In this document: positions 1 through 6,826 of the stretch, in pieces
How the letters are laid out: the number at the start of each line of letters is the position of its first letter
Position numbering within the stretch: the first letter of the stretch is position 1
NCBI GenBank assembly: GCA_910578575.1
Contig: CAJTQP010000078.1
Coordinates: 1 to 9,389, forward strand
Reading direction: 5' to 3'
DNA: 9,389 bases
Source of the DNA: an uncultured Oscillospiraceae bacterium
GTDB lineage: Bacteria > Bacillota > Clostridia > Oscillospirales > Oscillospiraceae
Notes under the pieces: model-generated
Database searches by the model: none
Seen by the model: the letters and a program-made list of their open reading frames with translations, nothing else
What the model was told of the DNA's origin: nothing
Program-made: the position numbers and the translations under genes

Positions 1-2
1 AA

Positions 3-509
3 TCGGAGGCGGATTTCGCCTTTCTGGATGCCTTCCCTGGAACCAAGCTGCTCCTCAAGGGCAACCACGACTATTGGTGGAACACCGCCGCGAAAATGGA
101 GCGCTTTTTTCTGGAAAAGGGCTTTTCCAGCCTGCGCATCCTCCACAACAACTGCCATTACTATGGGGACGTGGCCCTGTGCGGCACCCGTGGCTGGTTC
201 TATGAGGAGGAGAAGGCGGGGCAGAACCAAAAGGTGTTCAACCGGGAGCTCATCCGCCTGGAGGCGTCCCTGAAGGCGGCGGGGGAGGCGGAAAAGCTGT
301 GCTTTCTCCACTATCCCCCCTTCTACACCGGCTACCGCTGCGAACCCATTCTGGAGCTTTTGGAGAAATATCAGGTCAAGGCCTGCTATTACGGCCACCT
401 CCACGGGGCCAGCCACCGCCTGGCCCTCCAGGGGAAACAGGGGAGCGTGGAATACTATATGATTTCGGCAGATTACCTGAACTTCACCCCGGAAAAAGTC
501 CTGGAATGA
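3..509 (+). CDS. Metallophosphoesterase, 5'-truncated by window edge
   Basis: Partial gene: the open frame enters from the left edge (first full codon at 3) and ends at TGA 507-509, giving 168 visible residues. It carries the calcineurin-like phosphoesterase signature KGNHD at visible residues 19-23 (KGNHDYWW), a later LHYPP with a metal-binding-type His at about 103, and a C-terminal YGHLHG at about 131-135. These are the metal-coordinating blocks of the family; the N-terminal DxH and GD motifs would lie upstream of the window. The KGNHDYWW form and short C-terminal part resemble the small cytosolic 'predicted phosphohydrolase' group (COG1768-like) of Firmicutes; that subfamily placement is from memory. 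It probably hydrolyses a phosphoester with a dinuclear metal centre, but the substrate is not predictable. No signal peptide or membrane segment is visible. No terminator is evident after the stop; tig follows 118 bases later from its own promoter. Confidence 0.88.
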   Translation, partial: SEADFAFLDAFPGTKLLLKGNHDYWWNTAAKMERFFLEKGFSSLRILHNNCHYYGDVALCGTRGWFYEEEKAGQNQKVFNRELIRLEASLKAAGEAEKLCFLHYPPFYTGYRCEPILELLEKYQVKACYYGHLHGASHRLALQGKQGSVEYYMISADYLNFTPEKVLE

Positions 510-541
510 TGAAAAAAAGTCTAGCAATTCCAGGCGTAATC

Positions 542-550
542 TGCTATGAT
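542..550 (+). promoter_or_regulatory. Extended -10 promoter for tig(-clpP)
   Basis: TGC-TATGAT at 542-550 is an extended -10 element (TGn plus 5 of 6 matches to TATAAT). The -35 is weak: TAGCAA at 522-527, 17 bases upstream, matches TTGACA at three positions, as expected when a TGn motif compensates. Transcription would start near 557, leaving a leader of about 70 bases before the tig ATG. This is the only convincing promoter seen between the phosphoesterase and tig. Confidence 0.55.
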
Positions 551-627
551 AGCCTATATATACTGCATCACAGCGCCCTTTCCCGGACTGCAAGGCGGAA
601 GGTGCGTTTCACAGGAGGAAAAAGGAC

Positions 628-2214
628 ATGAATGTCAAGAGCGTTGTAGAGAACAAGGAAAAATATGAGGTCGAATTGACCGTGGAAGTCGGCCAGGCGG
701 AGTTTGAAGCCGGTCTGGACCAGGCTTACCGCAAGAGCCGCGGCAGCATCAGTGTCCCCGGTTTCCGCAAGGGCAAAGCCCCTCGGAAGGTGATCGAGGG
801 CATGTATGGCGCCAGCGTGTTTTATGAGGACGCCATCGAGGCGATCTATCCCCAGGCCTGCCAGGACGCCATCAAGGAGAACAACCTGGACTCCGTTGCG
901 CCCCCCCAGGTAGAGATTTTGGACCTGGGCAAGGAAGGCTTCAGCTTTAAGGCAACCATTACTGTCCGTCCCGTGATCACCCTGAAGCAGTATAAGGGGC
1001 TGGAGGCCGACAAGGTCCTGCCCACCGTTACCGACGAGGCAGTGGACGCAGAGCTCCAGCAGTACATCGACCGCGCCACCCAGCTGGAGGCCGTGGAGCG
1101 CGCTGCCCAGATGGGCGACACTGCGGTCATCGACTACGCTGGCTACAAAGACGGCGCCCTCTTCGACGGCGGCAGCGCCCAGGGCTATGAGCTGCTCCTG
1201 GGATCCCACAGCTTCATCCCCGGCTTTGAGGAGCAGGTGGTGGGCATGTCCGCCGGTGAGGAGAAGGACATCGACCTGACTTTCCCGGAGGAGTACCACG
1301 CTGAGGAGCTGGCCGGTAAGCCTGTGACCTTCAAGGTCAAGTGCGTGGAGGTCAAGGAGAAGAAGCTGCCTGAAATCGACGACGAGTTCGCCAAGGATGT
1401 CTCTGAGTTCGACACCCTGGCGGAGTTTAAGGAAGACCTGAAGCAGAAGGTCATTGAGCGCAACATGAACAACAGCGAGGCCAAGTTCCGCCAGAGCCTG
1501 TTGGCTATCCTGTGCGACCAGGTGGACATTGAGCTGCCCAAGGCCATGGTGGAGGCCCAGACCGACCGCTTCCTGGAGAGCTATGCTGCCCGCCTGGAGC
1601 AGCAGGGCATCACCCTGGAGATGTACATGCAGTACATGCAGATGTCCATTGACCAGATCCGTGACGATCTGCGCTCCTCCGCTGTTACCCAGATCAAGCA
1701 GCAGCTGGCCCTGGACGCTGTGGTGGCCGCTGAGAATATCGTCATCTCCGACGAGGATGTGGACGAAGAGGTCAAGAAGGCTGCGGCCAACCTGAACGTG
1801 CCCTATGAGCGGGTGGTGGAAGGTCTGGACCGGGACGGCCTGAAGGCTGACCTGGCCCGTGACCGCGCCATGGCCCTGGTGGCCACCGAGGCCAAGCCCC
1901 ACATGGTGGAGGCCACCGTGGGCGACGGCGACGAGATCGAGGTCACGGAAGTGACCAAGGACGACGCAAAGGGCGAGCCCAAGGCGGAGGAGGCCCCCAA
2001 GGCAGAGGGCGAAGCGGCGGAAGAGAAGAAGCCCGCCAAGAAGACCACCCGCAAGAAGGCCGCCCCCAAGGATGCCGAGGCCAAGGAGGGCGAGGACGCC
2101 CCCAAGAAGACCACCCGCAGCAGAAAGCCCAAGGCTGAGAAGGCTGAGGGGGAAGAGGCACCCAAAAAGACAACAAGAAAAAAGAAAACTGAGACGGAAA
2201 AGCCGGAGGAATAA
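628..2214 (+). CDS. tig: Trigger factor, ribosome-associated chaperone/prolyl isomerase
   Basis: Trigger factor binds the ribosome near the exit tunnel and shields nascent chains. The N-terminal ribosome-binding domain spans about residues 1-115 and has the L23-docking signature GFRKGKAP at 45-52. An FKBP-type PPIase domain follows at about 155-243 (GDTAVIDYAG from 163, LLGSHSFIPGFE at 190-201). The helical C-terminal chaperone domain runs from about 245 to 435. The start is set by AGGAGG at 613-618, nine bases before ATG 628. At 528 residues it is roughly 80-100 longer than usual (about 430-450). The excess is a low-complexity Lys/Glu/Ala/Pro tail from about 441 with three KKTTR units at 471, 493 and 513, which resembles histone H1-like or HupB-like tails. 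The last unit switches from AAG/CGC to AAA/AGA codons. clpP follows after 54 bases with no terminator seen, so the two are probably cotranscribed. Function of the core is certain; the tail's role is unknown. Confidence 0.97.
   Translation: MNVKSVVENKEKYEVELTVEVGQAEFEAGLDQAYRKSRGSISVPGFRKGKAPRKVIEGMYGASVFYEDAIEAIYPQACQDAIKENNLDSVAPPQVEILDLGKEGFSFKATITVRPVITLKQYKGLEADKVLPTVTDEAVDAELQQYIDRATQLEAVERAAQMGDTAVIDYAGYKDGALFDGGSAQGYELLLGSHSFIPGFEEQVVGMSAGEEKDIDLTFPEEYHAEELAGKPVTFKVKCVEVKEKKLPEIDDEFAKDVSEFDTLAEFKEDLKQKVIERNMNNSEAKFRQSLLAILCDQVDIELPKAMVEAQTDRFLESYAARLEQQGITLEMYMQYMQMSIDQIRDDLRSSAVTQIKQQLALDAVVAAENIVISDEDVDEEVKKAAANLNVPYERVVEGLDRDGLKADLARDRAMALVATEAKPHMVEATVGDGDEIEVTEVTKDDAKGEPKAEEAPKAEGEAAEEKKPAKKTTRKKAAPKDAEAKEGEDAPKKTTRSRKPKAEKAEGEEAPKKTTRKKKTETEKPEE
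1948..2211 (+). repeat. Repetitive low-complexity region encoding the trigger factor tail
   Basis: This stretch encodes residues 441-528 of trigger factor, almost entirely K, E, A, P, T and R. The 15-mer AAGAAGACCACCCGC occurs exactly twice, at 2038-2052 and 2104-2118. A third, synonymous and A-rich version of the same KKTTR unit lies at 2164-2178. The spacing of 66 and 60 bases suggests an imperfect tandem unit of about 20-22 residues that arose by duplication. Confidence 0.7.
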
Positions 2215-2268
2215 TTTTCCTTTAGACAGGGTACTCTTTGTTCTAAACGGAAAAAGGAGATCATCAGC

Positions 2269-2850
2269 ATGAGTTTAGTACCTTACGTAGTAGAACAAAC
2301 CAACCGGGGAGAGCGGTCCTATGACATTTTCTCCCGCCTGCTCAACGACCGGATCATCTTCCTCTCGGAAGAGGTGAACGACACCACGGCCAGCCTTGTG
2401 GTTGCCCAGCTGTTGTATCTGGAATCCCAGAATCCGGACCAGGATATCCAGTTTTACATCAACAGCCCCGGCGGCTCCGTGACAGCGGGGATGGCAATCT
2501 ATGACACCATGCAGTACGTCAAGTGCGATGTGTCTACCATTTGCATCGGCATGGCGGCCAGTATGGGCGCGTTCCTGCTCTCCTCCGGGGCCAAGGGCAA
2601 GCGTATGGCCCTGCCCAATGCGGAAATCATGATCCACCAGCCCTCCGCTGGGACCCAGGGTCAGGTCACCGACATGGCCATCCACATGAAACGCTTGGAG
2701 AGCATCAAAAAGCGCATGAACCAGATCCTTTCTGACAACACTGGCAAGCCGCTGGAAGTGGTCGCCGCCGACTGTGAGCGGGACAACTTCATGACTGCGG
2801 ACGAGGCCTTAGCCTACGGCATCATTGACAAAGTGATTGATAAGCGCTGA
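2269..2850 (+). CDS. clpP: ATP-dependent Clp protease proteolytic subunit
   Basis: ClpP is the serine-peptidase barrel that degrades proteins unfolded by ClpX (or ClpC/ClpA). The 193-residue product has the full catalytic triad: Ser98 in GMAASMG, His123 in MIHQP and Asp172 in ERDNF. The oxyanion-region glycines NSPGGS are at 65-70. Length is normal for the family and the N-terminus (MSLVPYVVEQT) is typical of the pore-lining loop of mature ClpP. The start is fixed by AAGGAG at 2254-2259, nine bases before ATG. The gene lies 54 bases after tig, and a strong hairpin directly after its stop separates it from clpX. No CtsR box (GGTCAAA direct repeat) is visible upstream, so classical CtsR heat-shock control is not supported here. 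Confidence 0.98.
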   Translation: MSLVPYVVEQTNRGERSYDIFSRLLNDRIIFLSEEVNDTTASLVVAQLLYLESQNPDQDIQFYINSPGGSVTAGMAIYDTMQYVKCDVSTICIGMAASMGAFLLSSGAKGKRMALPNAEIMIHQPSAGTQGQVTDMAIHMKRLESIKKRMNQILSDNTGKPLEVVAADCERDNFMTADEALAYGIIDKVIDKR

Positions 2851-2860
2851 GAGGCAAAAA

Positions 2861-2888
2861 AAAAAGGGGGGCATTTGTCCCCCTTTTT
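2861..2888 (+). terminator. Rho-independent terminator after clpP, probably bidirectional
   Basis: AAAAAGGGGG (2861-2870) pairs perfectly with CCCCCTTTTT (2879-2888) around an 8-base loop. The five G:C pairs are followed by five Ts in the plus direction. The preceding run of ten As (2856-2865) would give a U-tract on the minus strand too. It sits 10 bases after the clpP stop and upstream of the clpX promoter, so it should split tig-clpP from clpX. Confidence 0.85.
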
Positions 2889-2901
2889 CCACGTTATAGA
2901 G

Positions 2902-2930
2902 TTGACACGAAAAACAGTATGATGTAAAAT
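2902..2930 (+). promoter_or_regulatory. SigA-type promoter for clpX
   Basis: TTGACA at 2902-2907 is a perfect -35. It lies 17 bases before TAAAAT at 2925-2930, a 5 of 6 match to TATAAT. Transcription should start near 2937, giving a clpX leader of about 63 bases. It lies directly after the clpP terminator, which fits an independent transcription start. No inverted repeat resembling CIRCE and no CtsR box overlaps it. Confidence 0.8.
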
Positions 2931-2999
2931 CTACTGAAAACTGCGAACAATACAAGTTTGAATCCCTTGTTGAGACAATGGAAGAAAGAGGTGAAGCAA

Positions 3000-4313
3000 A
3001 TGAACAAAGAAGAGAAACGGGCCATTCGCTGCTCCTTCTGCGGCAAGCATCAGGACCAGGTGGCAAAGGTCATCGCCGGCCCTGGCGCTTATATATGCAA
3101 CGAGTGCGTCCACCTTTGTATGGATATTTTAGACGAGATGCCCGAACCGGAGGACCAGCTCTCCTCAGATATGCCCGAAATCATCCCCAATCCCAAGGAG
3201 ATCAAGGCGTACCTGGACGAATATGTGGTGGGGCAGGAGTCAGCGAAGGTGGCCCTGTCTGTGGCTGTGTACAACCACTATAAACGCATCTACTTTGGCG
3301 GCGGTGACGATGTTGAGCTGCAAAAGAGCAACATCCTGCTCATCGGCCCCACCGGCAGCGGCAAGACCCTGCTGGCCCAGACCCTGGCCAAGATCCTCCG
3401 GGTACCCTTTGCCATTGCCGACGCCACCACCCTCACCGAGGCTGGTTACGTGGGCGATGACGTGGAGAATATCCTCCTGCGGCTGGTGCAGGCCGCCGAT
3501 TACGACGTGGAGCAGGCAGAACGGGGCATTATTTACATTGATGAGATGGATAAAATCGCCCGAAAGAGCGAAAATACCTCTATCACCCGTGACGTGTCCG
3601 GCGAGGGGGTCCAGCAGGCCCTGTTGAAGATCCTGGAGGGCACCGTGGCCAACGTCCCCCCCCAGGGGGGCAGAAAGCACCCCCACCAGGAGTTCATCCA
3701 GGTGAACACCAAGAATATCCTCTTCATCTGCGGCGGCGCCTTTGACGGCGTGGAGAAGATCATCGAGAAGCGGGTGAACCAGAAGGGCATCGGCTTCGGC
3801 GCGGAGATTTTGGGGAAGGAAGAGCTGAAAGAGCGCAACATGCTGGATCAGATCCAGCCCCACGACCTGTTGAAATTCGGCATCATCCCGGAGTTGGTGG
3901 GCCGTCTGCCCATCATCACCTCCCTGTCCCCCCTGAGCCGGGAGGACCTGGTGCGCATCCTCACCGAGCCCAAGAACGCCCTGGTCAAGCAGTATCAAAA
4001 GCTCCTGGAATACGATATGGTGGACCTGGTGTTCCAGCCGGGGGCATTGGAAGCTGTGGCTGACAAGTGTATGGACCGGGGCATTGGCGCCCGTGGCCTG
4101 CGGGCCGTGCTGGAGGGCGTCATGAATCAGATCATGTTTGACATCCCCTCCGATGACTCCATCGTGGAGGTGGATATCACCGCCGAGAGCGTGAAGGATG
4201 GGGTTGCCCCCAGCCTGGTCCGGGACCCGGAGCGTCCGCCCCGGCCCCGCCTGGGCGCTGCGGCCCTGCGGGCCCAGAACGGCGGCCTGGCCCGCCGGGA
4301 CGGCACAGCCTGA
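3000..4313 (+). CDS. clpX: ATP-dependent Clp protease ATP-binding subunit ClpX
   Basis: ClpX is the hexameric AAA+ unfoldase that feeds tagged substrates into ClpP. ATG 3000 is chosen because AGAGGTG lies just upstream and the protein then starts MNKEEKRAIRCSFC like relatives; an in-frame TTG at 2958 would add 14 unlikely residues. The zinc-binding domain uses Cys11, Cys14, Cys33 and Cys36. Walker A is GPTGSGKT (116-123), Walker B is IIYIDEMDK (177-185), the pore-1 loop is GYVGDDV (149-155), the RKH loop is at 225-227, and sensor 2 is GARGL (363-367). The IGF tripeptide (264-266) that docks into ClpP is intact, matching the upstream clpP. At 437 residues it is slightly long because of an Arg/Pro/Ala-rich tail from about 408. 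Transcribed from its own promoter, it may read through weak hairpins into lon. Confidence 0.98.
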   Translation: MNKEEKRAIRCSFCGKHQDQVAKVIAGPGAYICNECVHLCMDILDEMPEPEDQLSSDMPEIIPNPKEIKAYLDEYVVGQESAKVALSVAVYNHYKRIYFGGGDDVELQKSNILLIGPTGSGKTLLAQTLAKILRVPFAIADATTLTEAGYVGDDVENILLRLVQAADYDVEQAERGIIYIDEMDKIARKSENTSITRDVSGEGVQQALLKILEGTVANVPPQGGRKHPHQEFIQVNTKNILFICGGAFDGVEKIIEKRVNQKGIGFGAEILGKEELKERNMLDQIQPHDLLKFGIIPELVGRLPIITSLSPLSREDLVRILTEPKNALVKQYQKLLEYDMVDLVFQPGALEAVADKCMDRGIGARGLRAVLEGVMNQIMFDIPSDDSIVEVDITAESVKDGVAPSLVRDPERPPRPRLGAAALRAQNGGLARRDGTA

Positions 4314-4323
4314 GACAAGACCC

Positions 4324-4353
4324 AGGGCGGAGGGGAAACTCTCCGCCCTTTCT
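4324..4353 (+). terminator. Hairpin after clpX, weak terminator or attenuator
   Basis: AGGGCGGAG (4324-4332) pairs with CTCCGCCCT (4341-4349) around an 8-base loop. The tail is short (TTTCT to 4353), so termination is probably incomplete. Since no good promoter was seen between here and lon, partial read-through from clpX is the likely way lon is expressed. Confidence 0.55.
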
Positions 4354-4360
4354 ACAACTG

Positions 4361-4380
4361 CCCGGCGTACATACGCCGGG
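4361..4380 (+). promoter_or_regulatory. Perfect palindrome in the lon leader
   Basis: CCCGGCGTA (4361-4369) and TACGCCGGG (4372-4380) are a perfect 9-bp inverted repeat with a 2-base centre. As RNA it forms a GC-rich hairpin with at least an 8-bp stem and an ACAU loop. It ends four bases before the lon Shine-Dalgarno (AGGAAG, 4384-4389) and has no U-tract, so it does not look like a terminator. It could be a repressor operator or an RNA hairpin that sets lon translation or mRNA stability. It does not match CIRCE, CtsR or the LexA box. Confidence 0.5.
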
Positions 4381-4398
4381 GAAAGGAAGTGAAACACC

Positions 4399-6816
4399 TT
4401 GCCAGAGGAAGAGAAGAAGCTATATCCCATTCCTGTCCTGCCCCTGCGGGGCCTGACGGTGTATCCCAAGATGATGGTCCACTTCGACATCGCGCGGGAG
4501 TCCTCCGTCCAGTCTGTGGAGGAGGCCATGGCCTCCAACCAGCCCATTTTCCTGGTGGCCCAGCGGGACATTCGGGTGGAGGCGCCGGACATCAACCAGC
4601 TCTTTCCCATCGGGACGGTGTCCATCGTGCGGCAGATCCTCCGCCTGCCGGGGAAGTCCATCCGCATCATGGCGGAGGGGCAGTTCCGGGCCCGGCTCCA
4701 CAACCTCACCCAGACGGAGCCCTACCTGATGGGAGAGGTGGAGCAGGTGGAATTTCCCAACTATGAGGGCCACAGCAACTCCCTGCGGGCGGAGGCGGCC
4801 ATCCGCCAGGCTTATGAGCTCTTTGACCGCTACACGGACCTGAACCCCAAGGCGTCCTCCGCCGACGTACTCATGAACATCCTCTCCAGCGAGGACCCCG
4901 GCTATATCGCTGACTTTATCGCCCAGAATGTGGCCATGCGGGTGCTGGATAAGCAGTCCATCCTGGACGAGATCCGCCCTGTCCAGCGGCTGAATAAGCT
5001 CAACCGTCTGCTCCGCCGGGAGGTGGAGATTTTGGAGATGGAGCACAACATCCAGCGCCAGGTCCAGGAGAACATGTCCCAGAACCAGAAGGATGCCTTC
5101 CTGCGGGAGCAGGTCCGGGTGATCCAGGAGGAGCTGGGGGAGGACGGGGACAATGAGATCCTGGCCTACCGCCGGCAGATTGCCGACGCCCGCCTCCCGG
5201 AAGAGGTGGAGGAAAAGCTGCTAAAAGAGGTTATCCACCTGGAAAAGCAGCCCTTTACCTCGGCGGAGGCCTCGGTGCTGCGCAACTACCTGGACGTGTG
5301 TTTGGAGCTGCCCTGGAATAAGAAGTCCAAGGAACGGGTGAACGTCAATTCTGCCCGTAAGATTTTGGATGCAGACCACTTCGGCTTGGAGAAGGTCAAG
5401 GAACGCATTCTGGAGTTTGTGGCGGTGAAGCAGCTGGCCCCGGAGCTGAAAGGGCAGATCATCTGCCTGGTGGGTCCCCCCGGTGTGGGTAAGACCTCCA
5501 TCGGCAAGTCCATGGCCCGCGCTTTGAACCGGAAGCTGGCCCGCATTTCTCTGGGCGGCATCCACGACGAGGCGGACATTCGCGGCCACCGCAAGACCTA
5601 TGTGGGGGCCATGCCTGGGCGGATCATGAACGCTGTGCGCCAGGCGGGGACCAGCAACCCCCTGCTGCTTCTGGATGAGATCGACAAGCTGGGCAGCGAT
5701 ATGCGGGGAGACCCCGCGGCAGCCCTGTTGGAGGTTCTGGATGCGGAGCAGAACAGCACTTTCCGGGACCACTTCATCGAGCTGCCCTTTGACCTGTCTG
5801 ACGTGATGTTCATTACCACCGCCAACACCACCTCTACCATCCCCAAGCCCCTGCTGGACCGGATGGAGGTTATCGAGCTACCCAGTTATACCGACGAGGA
5901 AAAGCTGCAAATCGCCAAAACCCACCTGCTGCCCAAGCAGTTGAAACGCCACGGTCTGAAAAAGACCCAACTGCGCCTCAGTGATGACGCCATCCGGGAG
6001 ACCATTGTGTCCTACACGCGGGAATCCGGCGTCCGTGTGCTGGAGCGGGAGCTGGGCTCCCTGTGCCGCAAGGCGGCTATGGCCATCGTCTCCGAGGAGA
6101 GCAAGCAGGTAAAGGTCACCGGCGATACGGTAGAGACCTACTTGGGCCCCCGGAAGTACCACCCGGAAAAACAGGGGACAGAGAACCAGGTGGGCCTGGT
6201 GAACGGCCTGGCCTGGACCTCTGTGGGGGGCACCCTGCTGGAGGCCGAGGTCAACGTGGTCCCCGGCAGCGGCAAGGTGGAGCTCACCGGCAACCTGGGC
6301 AATGTGATGAAGGAGTCCGCCCGCGCGGCCTTCACCTATATCCGTAGCCGCGCGGTGCAGCTGGGTATCCCGGCGGACTTTTATAAGGAGCAGGACGTCC
6401 ACATCCACTTCCCGGAAGGGGCAGTGCCCAAGGACGGCCCCTCCGCCGGTGTCACGATTTGCACCGCCATGGTCTCCGCCTTGGCAAATATCCCTGTCCG
6501 CAGCGATGTGGCCATGACCGGGGAGGTCACCCTCCGAGGCCGGGTGCTGCCCATCGGCGGCTTGCGGGAGAAGTCCATGGCAGCCCTGCGCAACGGCATC
6601 CACACGGTGATTATTCCCAAGGAGAACGAGAAGGACCTGGAGGAGATCGACCAGACCGTCCGGGGTGCCCTTCAGTTCATCCCTGTGGACCATGTGGACC
6701 AGGTGCTGGCCAACGCCCTGGAGCACCCCCCCTTGGCCCAGGCCCAGGGGATGGGGGAGAGCTTGACCGCCCTGCCTGAGAGCCCAGAGACCCACACCCC
6801 CCGCCCCCAGGCATGA
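4399..6816 (+). CDS. lon: ATP-dependent Lon protease (LonA type)
   Basis: Lon is a homohexameric AAA+ serine protease that degrades misfolded and short-lived regulatory proteins in the cytosol. The 805-residue product has an N-terminal substrate-binding domain (about 10-210, opening with PVLPLRGLTVYP), a coiled-coil stretch near 205-250, Walker A GPPGVGKT (359-366), Walker B LLLLDEIDK (422-430), and a C-terminal protease domain with the Ser-Lys dyad: Ser682 in DGPSAG and Lys725 in GGLREK, the usual 43 apart. No transmembrane segment interrupts the AAA+ module, so this is LonA rather than LonB. Translation starts at TTG 4399: an in-frame stop (TGA 4390-4392) excludes anything further upstream, AGGAAG at 4384-4389 is well placed, and the next ATG (4471) would remove the conserved N-terminus. 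A proline-rich tail runs from about 775. engB follows 10 bases after the stop. Confidence 0.97.
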   Translation: MPEEEKKLYPIPVLPLRGLTVYPKMMVHFDIARESSVQSVEEAMASNQPIFLVAQRDIRVEAPDINQLFPIGTVSIVRQILRLPGKSIRIMAEGQFRARLHNLTQTEPYLMGEVEQVEFPNYEGHSNSLRAEAAIRQAYELFDRYTDLNPKASSADVLMNILSSEDPGYIADFIAQNVAMRVLDKQSILDEIRPVQRLNKLNRLLRREVEILEMEHNIQRQVQENMSQNQKDAFLREQVRVIQEELGEDGDNEILAYRRQIADARLPEEVEEKLLKEVIHLEKQPFTSAEASVLRNYLDVCLELPWNKKSKERVNVNSARKILDADHFGLEKVKERILEFVAVKQLAPELKGQIICLVGPPGVGKTSIGKSMARALNRKLARISLGGIHDEADIRGHRKTYVGAMPGRIMNAVRQAGTSNPLLLLDEIDKLGSDMRGDPAAALLEVLDAEQNSTFRDHFIELPFDLSDVMFITTANTTSTIPKPLLDRMEVIELPSYTDEEKLQIAKTHLLPKQLKRHGLKKTQLRLSDDAIRETIVSYTRESGVRVLERELGSLCRKAAMAIVSEESKQVKVTGDTVETYLGPRKYHPEKQGTENQVGLVNGLAWTSVGGTLLEAEVNVVPGSGKVELTGNLGNVMKESARAAFTYIRSRAVQLGIPADFYKEQDVHIHFPEGAVPKDGPSAGVTICTAMVSALANIPVRSDVAMTGEVTLRGRVLPIGGLREKSMAALRNGIHTVIIPKENEKDLEEIDQTVRGALQFIPVDHVDQVLANALEHPPLAQAQGMGESLTALPESPETHTPRPQA

Positions 6817-6826
6817 GAGGAGCACT

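Noticed and set aside
1335..1356. Two GGTCAAG heptamers resembling a CtsR heat-shock operator
   Set aside because: They are separated by 8 bases rather than the 3 required, differ from GGTCAAA, and lie inside tig as ordinary Val-Lys codons.
568..1902. Long minus-strand open frame opposite tig
   Set aside because: It is a shadow of the GC-rich tig codons: low-complexity Leu/His/Gly composition, no ribosome binding site and no family resemblance.
2958..2999. TTG start extending ClpX by 14 residues
   Set aside because: AGAGGTG precedes ATG 3000 at proper distance, and MNKEEKRAIRCSFC is the normal ClpX beginning.
2842..3000. CIRCE (HrcA) operator before clpX
   Set aside because: No TTAGCACTC-N9-GAGTGCTAA-like repeat is present; the only inverted repeat is the clpP terminator.
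3240..4709. 489-codon minus-strand open frame across clpX and into lon
   Set aside because: It is antisense to conserved catalytic motifs of both genes, with shadow-like composition and no start signals.
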